From an uncultured Treponema sp. (GTDB lineage Bacteria; Spirochaetota; Spirochaetia; Treponematales; Treponemataceae): a stretch of DNA of 6,738 nucleotides. The notes below the pieces were generated by a model that worked only from the letters and a program-made list of their open reading frames with translations, made no database searches and had not been told where the DNA came from. Shown one piece after another: positions 1-5,474 of this stretch; positions within the stretch are counted from its first letter, which is position 1; every line of letters starts with the position of its first letter. The DNA is taken from NCBI GenBank assembly GCA_905236465.1, contig CAJOQA010000313.1, positions 1-6,738 on the forward strand, written 5' to 3'. A program made the translations under genes and the position numbers.

Positions 1-1
1 A

Positions 2-883
2 CTTTTAGACTACGATGCTATAGAAAAGCAGGCTATGGAAGTTAAGCCCCTTATTTTACTTACAGGTTTTTCAGCTTACCCCAGGAAAATAGACTTCCGC
101 CGCTTTAGGGCTATTGCAGACAAGTGTGGGGCAGCCCTTATGGTTGATATGGCTCACTTTGCGGGCCTGGTTGCAGGTAAAGTTTGGACAGGCGATAATG
201 ACCCTGTAAAATGGGCAGATATAGTTACTACGACAACCCACAAGACTTTGCGCGGTCCCCGCGGTGCAATGATTCTTTGCAAAGAGGAATACAAGGATTA
301 TGTAAATAAGGGCTGCCCCATGGTTTTAGGCGGACCTTTAGGTCATATTATGGCAGCAAAGGCTTTGGCTTTTAAAGAAGCTAACAGTCCTGCTTTCAGG
401 ACTTATGCTGAAAATGTCGTAAAGAATGCAGCGGCCCTCGCTTCTTCTTGTCAGGCTAAGGGAATGAAACTTCAGACAGGCGGAACAGAAAATCACCTGA
501 TGCTCATTGATGTTACTACTTACGGTCTTACCGGTAAGCAGGCAGAAGCAGCGCTTTTTAAGTGTGGTATTACTGCTAACGCAAACGCCCTTCCTTATGA
601 CAAAAACGGTGCCTGGTGGACAAGCGGAATCCGTGTTGGAACTCCGGGACTTACGACACTTGGTATGAATGAGAAGGACATGGAAGAAGTTGCTTCAATA
701 ATTGATGCAGTTTTAAAAGGCACAAAAGCGGGTCTTACAAAAGAAGGAAAACCTGCTAAGGGAAAAATTGAGTTGGATCCTGCTGTTCAAAAAGAATGTT
801 CTGAGCGGGTAAAGCTTCTTTTGTCTAAGCACGTCCTTTATCCAGAGCTAGACCTTGATTTTCTTAAGAAGGAATTTCTGTAG
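2..883 (+). CDS. glyA: Serine hydroxymethyltransferase, C-terminal part (5' end outside window)
   Basis: SHMT is a cytosolic PLP enzyme that interconverts serine and glycine and loads one-carbon units onto tetrahydrofolate. The frame is open from base 2, so the Met codon at 35 is internal and about 293 C-terminal residues are visible. Recognisable blocks are TGFSAYPR, VDMAHFAGLVAG (the Asp that contacts the PLP ring nitrogen and a nearby His), and TTTTHKTLRGPRG, whose Lys (codon 242-244) is the Schiff-base lysine. Further on are GTENHLMLID and TSGIRVGTPGLTT, with the substrate-carboxylate Arg. Between the Asp/His block and the PLP lysine there is a short segment (about GKVWTGDNDPVKWAD) unlike the E. 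coli sequence. The C-terminal tail, ending LDLDFLKKEFL, resembles spirochaete SHMTs from memory. The stop lies 20 bp inside the converging Nudix gene. Identity is secure; only the start is missing. Confidence 0.97.
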   Translation, partial: LLDYDAIEKQAMEVKPLILLTGFSAYPRKIDFRRFRAIADKCGAALMVDMAHFAGLVAGKVWTGDNDPVKWADIVTTTTHKTLRGPRGAMILCKEEYKDYVNKGCPMVLGGPLGHIMAAKALAFKEANSPAFRTYAENVVKNAAALASSCQAKGMKLQTGGTENHLMLIDVTTYGLTGKQAEAALFKCGITANANALPYDKNGAWWTSGIRVGTPGLTTLGMNEKDMEEVASIIDAVLKGTKAGLTKEGKPAKGKIELDPAVQKECSERVKLLLSKHVLYPELDLDFLKKEFL

Positions 884-1340
884 GCTTTCCGTTTAGTATT
901 GCTTGAGTAAGGTTCCCATTTTTATAAACAAGTTTTAATGAAAAAAATGGGACCCTGCTCTGTAAAAGCTTAATAAATATTTCATCTCCCTTCCAATGGG
1001 GCAGGTCATTTAATTTCCCGATTGGAACCCATTCAAGGAGACCTTCTTCACATTCTTTCAGTTCACCCGAAAATTTTTCTGCATGAAAGAGGTGCATGTA
1101 TTCACCTTCACACGTGTTACTTACAAAAGTGACAAGACCACAGTACCGCTCCTCCAAAAGGTTTAGACCTGTTTCTTCAAGACATTCCCGTTTTACGCAG
1201 TCCTCGGGGCTTTCATTTTCTTCAAAGTGGCCGCCTATTCCTATCCACTTGTCCTTATTTATATCCTTTTCTTTTTTTACCCTGTGCAGCATAAGGTAAC
1301 AGCCATCTTTTTCTATGTAACACAGCGTTGTATTTTGCAT
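864..1340 (-). CDS. MutT-like Nudix hydrolase (possible 8-oxo-dGTP diphosphatase)
   Basis: This 158-residue protein carries a Nudix box at residues 37-59: Gly37, x5, Glu43, x7, Arg51-Glu52, Glu55-Glu56, Gly58. It fits GX5EX7REUXEEXGU apart from Cys53 at a usually aliphatic position. The Glu residues bind Mg2+ for hydrolysis of nucleoside diphosphate-X substrates. The segment before the box (LHRVKKEKDINKDKWIGIGGHFEE) resembles MTH1/MutT-type enzymes, so removal of oxidised dNTPs is a reasonable guess, not a proven substrate. The ATG at 1340 has an AGGGG Shine-Dalgarno at 1349-1353, 8 bases upstream and inside the last codons of the preceding gene, whose stop is 3 bases away; translational coupling is likely. 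It is the last gene of the minus operon, and its 3' end overlaps glyA by 20 bp. The C-terminal 30 or so residues beyond the fold contain an inverted repeat in the DNA. Confidence 0.9.
   Translation of the reverse strand: MQNTTLCYIEKDGCYLMLHRVKKEKDINKDKWIGIGGHFEENESPEDCVKRECLEETGLNLLEERYCGLVTFVSNTCEGEYMHLFHAEKFSGELKECEEGLLEWVPIGKLNDLPHWKGDEIFIKLLQSRVPFFSLKLVYKNGNLTQAILNGKPTEIPS
911..954. repeat. Imperfect inverted repeat inside the 3' end of the Nudix gene, just after glyA
   Basis: CCCATTTTT at 915-923 pairs with AAAAATGGG at 943-951. After a one-base bulge (T914), GGT at 911-913 pairs with ACC at 952-954. The loop is 19 bases. The hairpin lies 28 bases beyond the glyA stop, where a glyA terminator would be expected, but no T-tract follows in either direction, so it is not a classical intrinsic terminator. 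It is also coding sequence for the opposing Nudix gene. It may slow or end convergent transcription, or be chance in AT-rich DNA. Confidence 0.45.
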
Positions 1341-1343
1341 GGC

Positions 1344-1901
1344 CTATACCCCTATTTCTTGGCCACAAGTCCAAGAGCCGCTTTTTGTGCGTACATAGAT
1401 GCAAACTGACCGTGCTTCAAAAGTTTCTTGAACTTGCATTGTGGCAAAGTGTTTAAGTATTTCATCCATTGTACCAGAAGGAATGTCCCTGTTTGCTATT
1501 GTAAGGTGCGGACAAAAAAGTCTTTTTGATTTTTTCACTTGCCCTGCAAAGTCAGATGCAAATGTAGAGATAAATATTTCATGTAGCTTTTGCCAAGAGG
1601 GGCTGTCTTTTACTGCCGCAAATACAGTTCTTTCTGAAAAGGCACCAAAACCTGAAATATTTACTTCCAAAGGAAAAAGCCCTATGGCCTTTTCTAAAGC
1701 CTTGCTTGTAGCAAGCTCTACGTCCTTCTGTGTATTTTGCTTGTCAAGTGCAAATGGTGGGACTAGGGTGATATGGGGCGGTGTGCCGTAGCCACTTTTG
1801 CAACCGTAGACGTAAGTCATCCATTCTCGGGATTCTTTTACAATATCACATAAAGATTCAGGTACTGGAATACCTATAAAATGCGTGTGTAATGGAAGCA
1901 T
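1344..1901 (-). CDS. 2H phosphoesterase (2'-5' RNA ligase/cyclic phosphodiesterase superfamily)
   Basis: This 185-residue protein has the two HxT motifs that define the 2H superfamily: His43-Ile-Thr45 in PPHITLVPPF and His132-Leu-Thr134 in CPHLTIANRD. They are about 89 residues apart, as expected for two pseudo-symmetric halves facing one active site. Members hydrolyse or ligate 2',5' or 2',3'-cyclic phosphate bonds in RNA ends, cyclic nucleotides or ADP-ribose 1'',2''-cyclic phosphate. The exact substrate cannot be read here, and the LigT/ThpR name is not justified. It is cytosolic, with no signal peptide or membrane segment. The ATG at 1901 has an AAGGAG Shine-Dalgarno 5 bases upstream. It lies 12 bases after the GNAT-Nudix gene and 3 bases before the Nudix gene, so the three are almost certainly co-transcribed. 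Confidence 0.88.
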   Translation of the reverse strand: MLPLHTHFIGIPVPESLCDIVKESREWMTYVYGCKSGYGTPPHITLVPPFALDKQNTQKDVELATSKALEKAIGLFPLEVNISGFGAFSERTVFAAVKDSPSWQKLHEIFISTFASDFAGQVKKSKRLFCPHLTIANRDIPSGTMDEILKHFATMQVQETFEARSVCIYVRTKSGSWTCGQEIGV

Positions 1902-1913
1902 TGTTACTCCTTG

Positions 1914-2990
1914 CTAAAAATTTCTTTTTGTGTGGGCACCGTTTTCTTCATTCATGTTGAATAAAAGTTTTATAAGGCTTGTCTTATAGGGAATAAAAGA
2001 GCCGTTTTTTATAAGCTCCAGTATTTTTTCTTCACTTGCCCACATTGCCTCTTGAACCTCTTCCTTTTGCAGAATGAGCTCGTCGGTGTTTAAATCTTTT
2101 TTGATGATGTAAAAGTTATCATAACCGCCAGAAAAGGAAAGGGTAAGGGCGGGGCGGCTGTCAGAAAAATCTTCTTCAATACCCAATTCTTCCTTAAGTT
2201 CCCTTTGAGCTCCTTGCTGGCTATATTCTCCTGCGTCAATGTGACCGCCTATGCTGATATCCCAAAGGCCTGGCCAACTTTCCTTGTCCTGCACCCTGTG
2301 CTGAATGAGGAGTTCTCCTTTTGAATTGAAGACGCAGACATGGACAATAGACCTGAGCCTGCCCTTTTCCCACTTTCCCCTGCAGCAGGTAAGCCCTGTT
2401 GGAATTTGATGCTTGTCGTAAACGTCCATGACTTCAGGATTTTGACTCTGCCTTGGAATGGTTTGCAATGTTTTTTCCATGTAAACTGCGTCATAGAAAT
2501 TATCAAATTTTTTTGCGCAGGCAGAAAATCTTGCGACTACAGAAAAACCTAATTTTGTGTGAAAGAGTAAGCTTGCTTGTGTAAGGTATTTGTCAGGGTT
2601 ACGGGGCGTGGCTGCAATCAAGGCGTAAACTTTTACAATTCCCTTTTTCTTAAGACTTTCTTCCAATTTGGCATAGAGAAGCCTGCCAATTCCCAATCCG
2701 TGAAAATCAGCATGAATATAAATTGAAAGCTCTGCGCTGATTTCGTAAGCCTTTCTTTCGTTGAAGGGACTTGCGAAGGCATAACCTGCAATTTTATCAT
2801 CGACAAGGACAACAAAATACGGGTAGCCTAAGGAAATAGTTTTTCTGATTCTTTCCTTAAAAGTTTCCAAGGAAGGAACTTGCATTTCAAAAGAGACTGC
2901 CGTATTTTTTACGTAAGGGGCATAAATTTCAAGAAGAAACTCTGCATCACTTTCACTTACCGTCCTGATTTCTATTTTTTTTTCTGCCAT
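1914..2990 (-). CDS. Two-domain protein: GNAT N-acetyltransferase fused to an IDI-like Nudix hydrolase
   Basis: This is a 358-residue single open frame. Residues 1-175 form a GNAT domain of the phosphinothricin acetyltransferase-like type: IRTVSESDAEFLLEIY at the N-terminus, the acetyl-CoA loop HGLGIG at 97-102 (His where Arg/Gln is usual), and LFHTKLGF at 142-149. Residues from about 184 form a Nudix domain of the group related to isopentenyl-diphosphate isomerase: DVYDKHQIPTG at 189-199, WPGLWDIS at 239-246, and a perfect Nudix box at Gly249-Ile271 (Gly249, Glu255, Arg263-Glu264, Glu267-Glu268, Gly270). Both halves look intact. Stand-alone Nudix relatives usually start near residue 184-188, so the linker is very short. 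The GNAT half would acetylate an amine, possibly an amino-acid analogue; the Nudix half would cleave a diphosphate. Neither substrate is known. Start at 2990: AAGGAG lies in the end of murI, an unusually long 12 bases upstream. Confidence 0.9.
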   Translation of the reverse strand: MAEKKIEIRTVSESDAEFLLEIYAPYVKNTAVSFEMQVPSLETFKERIRKTISLGYPYFVVLVDDKIAGYAFASPFNERKAYEISAELSIYIHADFHGLGIGRLLYAKLEESLKKKGIVKVYALIAATPRNPDKYLTQASLLFHTKLGFSVVARFSACAKKFDNFYDAVYMEKTLQTIPRQSQNPEVMDVYDKHQIPTGLTCCRGKWEKGRLRSIVHVCVFNSKGELLIQHRVQDKESWPGLWDISIGGHIDAGEYSQQGAQRELKEELGIEEDFSDSRPALTLSFSGGYDNFYIIKKDLNTDELILQKEEVQEAMWASEEKILELIKNGSFIPYKTSLIKLLFNMNEENGAHTKRNF

Positions 2991-2999
2991 AAAATGCTT

Positions 3000-3827
3000 T
3001 TACTCCTTAAAAAATGAACCGCCCCAAGGAATTGACAGGGCTGTGCAAAGCTGCCTGTATTCTTTTTCTTGAAGGCTGGAAAGTTTTCCTGTTACAAAAA
3101 AAGTTTGGTCATCTTTTGAAAGCCCAGTTTGCCCGCTTTCTTTTGTAGCCCTTAGCATTTTAAGAGCCTGACGGGCAACCCCATTCCTGCTGTCTACTAC
3201 CTGAACACCTTTTCCTGCTGCCTGCTGTATTTCATTTGCCATGTGGGTAAAATGGGTACAACCTAAAATTATCGTGTCACACTGATTCGATGCAAAATAA
3301 GAGGCGGCCCCCTTTACCGCATTCAGGCGGTCTTGCAGGCTTGCCGTAAAAAATGAATGTTCTATAAAAGAAACAAGATCAGGGTCCCCCCTGCTAAAAA
3401 CCTTACAGTCAGCTGCAAAGTCTTTGATAAGTTTTTTATTGTAGGGGTGGTTTACTGTTGCGTTAGTTGCCAAAAGCCCTATATTTTTGTTATGGCTGGT
3501 CCTTGCTGCTAGGCGGATTGCGGGAACAGTGCCTACTATGGGAAGATTCCGAAACGTAGCCCTTAGCTGTGGAAGGGATGTTACGCTGATTGTATTGCAG
3601 GCAATGACAAGTACTTTGGGATTCCATTTTTTTATAATAAAGTTGACGGCATGTGAGGCACATTCTGTTATTTGATCTGCTTCTTTTTGTCCGTAGGGAA
3701 AATTTGCGGTATCCCCCAAGTAGAGGCAAGATGCTTGAGGATACAATTTTTTCACTTCTTTCATATATGGAATTCCGCCGGTGCCGCTGTCTAAAAAAGC
3801 GAAATCTATTTGATTACTAGTGTCCAT
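3000..3827 (-). CDS. murI: Glutamate racemase
   Basis: This cytosolic, cofactor-independent racemase converts L-glutamate to D-glutamate for peptidoglycan precursors (the substrate of MurD). The 275-residue length is normal for the family. Motifs appear in order: FLDSGTGGI (Asp13-Ser14, general acid/base region), YLGDTANFPYG at 36-46, ACNT with catalytic Cys77, and GCTH with catalytic Cys190 and His192. The Cys pair matches the two-base mechanism. The ATG at 3827 lies 18 bases after the zinc-ribbon gene stop. It has no convincing Shine-Dalgarno; the leader is GACG followed by an A8 run that includes the A of the ATG. An in-frame TGA lies 12 bases upstream, so the start cannot move far 5'. Coupling to the upstream gene is a likely route to initiation. 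Its last two codons (Lys-Glu) supply the Shine-Dalgarno of the next gene. Confidence 0.95.
   Translation of the reverse strand: MDTSNQIDFAFLDSGTGGIPYMKEVKKLYPQASCLYLGDTANFPYGQKEADQITECASHAVNFIIKKWNPKVLVIACNTISVTSLPQLRATFRNLPIVGTVPAIRLAARTSHNKNIGLLATNATVNHPYNKKLIKDFAADCKVFSRGDPDLVSFIEHSFFTASLQDRLNAVKGAASYFASNQCDTIILGCTHFTHMANEIQQAAGKGVQVVDSRNGVARQALKMLRATKESGQTGLSKDDQTFFVTGKLSSLQEKEYRQLCTALSIPWGGSFFKE
3003..3008 (-). promoter_or_regulatory. Shine-Dalgarno of the GNAT-Nudix gene, embedded in the murI stop region
   Basis: AAGGAG on the minus strand forms the last two codons of murI. It sits 12 bases before the ATG at 2990, longer than the usual 5-9. No other in-frame start is better placed, so the 2990 start stands, but initiation may be weak or depend on ribosomes terminating at the murI stop (3000-3002). 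Confidence 0.6.
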
Positions 3828-3845
3828 TTTTTTTCGTCATTTCTG

Positions 3846-4133
3846 TCAGTTGAATAAAGATTCAAATGCTTTTCTTGCATCATCTTTTTTTTGCTGTAAG
3901 TTTGTTGATACTGAATTTGCTAAAGAACCATTAAAGGAAAAATATTGGCAAAAGTTTGACCTTTCCTTATCTTTTACGTTTTCATCTACGCTTTCGTGGC
4001 AGTCGTAATGGCTACCAGGGGAATAAAAGTTGCAATTCCTGCATGAATGTAAATCACTGCCACAGAAGGGGCATTCAGCCGAGCGGGGGATGGGAGATGG
4101 TATGATTGATGTTTTTCCGCATTTCCAACACAT
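3846..4133 (-). CDS. Small double zinc-ribbon protein of unknown function
   Basis: This is a 95-residue cytosolic protein beginning MCWKCGKT. Cys2/Cys5 with Cys21/Cys24 (CPFCG) form one zinc ribbon. Cys31/Cys34 (CRNC), Cys45 and Cys62 probably form a second site. The stretch SCRNCNFYSPG, then DCHES, then DKERSNFCQYF matches a small conserved bacterial family that I recognise by pattern but cannot name or give a function. An upstream in-frame TTG at 4169 would add 12 residues. I prefer the ATG at 4133 because the family begins at the first CxxC, the TTG has no Shine-Dalgarno, and the extra codons coincide with a promoter (4141-4169). On this start the mRNA would be nearly leaderless. It is the first gene of the minus operon, followed 18 bases later by murI. 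Confidence 0.82.
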   Translation of the reverse strand: MCWKCGKTSIIPSPIPRSAECPFCGSDLHSCRNCNFYSPGSHYDCHESVDENVKDKERSNFCQYFSFNGSLANSVSTNLQQKKDDARKAFESLFN

Positions 4134-4140
4134 AAAAGCT

Positions 4141-4169
4141 ATTTTAACCCTTTGACTAAATGTTTTCAA
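4141..4169 (-). promoter_or_regulatory. Predicted sigma70 promoter for the minus-strand operon
   Basis: On the minus strand, TTGAAA (4164-4169) and TAAAAT (4141-4146) are separated by 17 bp, each one base off consensus. The predicted +1 is near 4134, one base before the ATG at 4133, so the transcript would be nearly leaderless. It overlaps the divergent plus-strand promoter at 4152-4180. Confidence 0.65.
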
Positions 4170-4180
4170 TAGCGTAACAT
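4152..4180 (+). promoter_or_regulatory. Predicted sigma70 promoter for the pentapeptide-MBL-DUF362 operon
   Basis: TTGACT (4152-4157) and TAACAT (4175-4180) are separated by 17 bp. The predicted +1 falls on A4187, the first base of the ATG. No Shine-Dalgarno precedes that ATG, which supports a leaderless transcript. The -10 is only 4/6 to consensus. The element interleaves with the minus-strand promoter, so polymerase could probably occupy only one at a time. Confidence 0.55.
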
Positions 4181-4190
4181 ATAGATATGT
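4177..4190. repeat. 14-bp palindrome over the plus-strand start site
   Basis: ACATAT-AG-ATATGT is a perfect inverted repeat running from the end of the -10 element into the start codon at 4187. It could be an operator for a dimeric repressor covering +1, or chance in an AT-rich promoter. No regulator gene lies nearby to support the first reading. Confidence 0.35.
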
Positions 4191-4885
4191 ATCTTTTTAA
4201 CAAGTGCCACTACCCGGGGTGCAATAAGAATTCAATCTCCTCAATAGATGAAAAAGGAAATTTAAAAGAAACTTCAGATTTTTGCTTTGAGCACACACCG
4301 AATATCCTTGAAGTAAAGAAGAAGCTTAATCATTTCTTTAGAACTCACGACAAGATTGTGGGGCTGAATGCCAGCGGTTTCCCAATAGATAACCTTAACC
4401 TTGATGGAAAAAAACTTTATGGCTGTAATTTTCAGAACTGCACTTTTACAAATGTCCATGCAGATAATATCAGGATGAGAATGTGCACCTTCAATTTTTC
4501 TACGCTTACCGATTGCAGTATTTTAGGCAGCAACATACAGTTCTCCTCGTTTTCAGGTTCTAAGCTAGTCCATGTCCTGCTTACTGGCAGCGACTTGATT
4601 CATACAAACTTTAACGGGATAACTGCGTATCAGTCTAGTTTTGATGATTCAGATCTGTATAATAGTCGTTTTATTAAGGCTGTTTTAATGAATACTTCTA
4701 TGAATAACTGCAACCTAAAGAAAACCGTTTTTTATGAAAGCATGAGGGAAGGCGTGGGCTTTAAGCTTTCTAACACCAGGGAATCGTTAAGTGACCGAAA
4801 TAAAGGTGGCCTTATGGGTGACTTTGGGGCTAAAGTTCATGACGATGATTATAGTGATAATCTTGAGGGAGGAGGAACTTTGTGA
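4187..4885 (+). CDS. Pentapeptide-repeat protein with N-terminal Cys/His module
   Basis: This 232-residue protein has three parts. Residues 7-36 hold Cys7-x4-Cys12-x20-Cys33-x2-His36 (CHYPGC, then FCFEH), a likely zinc-binding module. Residues 67-182 form 24 consecutive pentapeptides in one unbroken register, with the central hydrophobic residue at 67, 72, 77 and so on to 182 (mostly Leu/Phe/Ile; Ala92, Met97 and Ala147 are the weak positions). That predicts about six coils of a right-handed quadrilateral beta-helix. Residues from about 190 form a Gly/Asp-rich, probably disordered tail. Some pentapeptide proteins (Qnr, MfpA) mimic DNA and bind gyrase, but most have unknown roles, and nothing here is specific to gyrase protection. 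No signal peptide. The ATG at 4187 has no Shine-Dalgarno and coincides with the predicted +1. The stop overlaps the next start by 4 bases (GTGA). Confidence 0.87.
   Translation: MYLFNKCHYPGCNKNSISSIDEKGNLKETSDFCFEHTPNILEVKKKLNHFFRTHDKIVGLNASGFPIDNLNLDGKKLYGCNFQNCTFTNVHADNIRMRMCTFNFSTLTDCSILGSNIQFSSFSGSKLVHVLLTGSDLIHTNFNGITAYQSSFDDSDLYNSRFIKAVLMNTSMNNCNLKKTVFYESMREGVGFKLSNTRESLSDRNKGGLMGDFGAKVHDDDYSDNLEGGGTL
4870..4875 (+). promoter_or_regulatory. Full-consensus Shine-Dalgarno for the MBL-fold gene
   Basis: AGGAGG lies 6 bases before the GTG at 4882, inside the end of the pentapeptide gene. It fixes the GTG start and supports coupled translation through the GTGA stop/start overlap. It contrasts with the missing SD of the first gene in this operon. 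Confidence 0.85.
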
Positions 4886-5463
4886 AAGTATACTACCACT
4901 TAAGCCTTGAAGGTTTTACAAACTGCTATTTAGTTGTAAATGATGACCCAAACGTTATGGAAGCCCTGATAATTGACCCCTGCACTATAAATGAACAACT
5001 CATAAATCAGATTGAAGGGGGGGGCTATAAGCTTACGACGATTTTGGTTACCCATAATCACGGAAATCACATCAGGTCGCTTTCAACCCTTTCTAAAATT
5101 TATTCACCCGCAATTTATGCTTCTGACTACGAAATTACCGGAAGCAAAGCCTGTGTTATTCTGGGGGACGGGCATTTGAATGTTGCCGGTTTTGATGTTG
5201 AATATTTTTCAGTACCAGGCCATACAGCTGATTCTATGGTATACAAAATCGGTGGTATTCTTTTTACCGGTGATGTTATTGCCTGCGGGATAATAGGGGA
5301 GACTAGCGGAAAGTATTTTAAGCAGGTTCTTGCGGGAAACATTGAAAAAAAGATTTTTTCCCAAACAGATGATACTGTTATAATGCCAGGACACGGTCCG
5401 CCTTCTACTGTGGGGGCAGAAAAGTTGTTTAACTTGGATATTGAAAAAAAACACTTTGCTTAA
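4882..5463 (+). CDS. MBL-fold metallo-hydrolase with altered HxHxDH motif
   Basis: This 193-residue, single-domain, glyoxalase II-like MBL-fold protein has most metal ligands in place: His58 and His60, His63, His114 in VPGHTADS, Asp131 in FTGDV, and His171 in MPGHGPP. The signature reads HNHGNH rather than HxHxDH. The Asp that normally binds the second metal and orients water is Asn62 (codon AAT at 5065-5067, one transition from GAT). The protein could be a mononuclear enzyme, use a different metal, or have lost hydrolase activity; substrate unknown. It is too short to be a classic glyoxalase II, lacking that enzyme's C-terminal helical domain. The GTG start is set by AGGAGG and overlaps the pentapeptide gene by 4 bases. 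The DUF362/ferredoxin gene follows after 11 bases. Confidence 0.88.
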   Translation: MKVYYHLSLEGFTNCYLVVNDDPNVMEALIIDPCTINEQLINQIEGGGYKLTTILVTHNHGNHIRSLSTLSKIYSPAIYASDYEITGSKACVILGDGHLNVAGFDVEYFSVPGHTADSMVYKIGGILFTGDVIACGIIGETSGKYFKQVLAGNIEKKIFSQTDDTVIMPGHGPPSTVGAEKLFNLDIEKKHFA

Positions 5464-5474
5464 AGGAGTCACTT

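Noticed and set aside
35..883. ATG at 35 as the start of the SHMT gene
   Set aside because: The frame is open upstream to base 2, and the protein would lack the N-terminal half of the enzyme; the gene is simply cut by the window edge.
1096..1409. Two plus-strand frames antisense to the MutT-like Nudix gene
   Set aside because: They are low-complexity shadows of a clear Nudix gene, with no family resemblance.
1441..1791. Plus-strand open frame of 116 codons antisense to the 2H phosphoesterase gene
   Set aside because: The 2H gene on the other strand has both catalytic motifs and a good Shine-Dalgarno; the antisense frame shows no recognisable motif and is a shadow.
4134..4169. TTG at 4169 as the start of the zinc-ribbon protein
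   Set aside because: It has no Shine-Dalgarno, the 12 extra residues are unlike the family start, and the DNA there reads as a -35/-10 promoter.
4187..4885. Pentapeptide protein as a quinolone-resistance (Qnr) gene
   Set aside because: It is shorter in repeats (about six coils), has a different N-terminal module and no gyrase-specific features; calling it Qnr would be over-reading.
5127..5472. Minus-strand frames antisense to the MBL-fold gene
   Set aside because: The plus-strand gene has a consensus Shine-Dalgarno, a stop/start overlap and metal motifs; the antisense frames show nothing recognisable.
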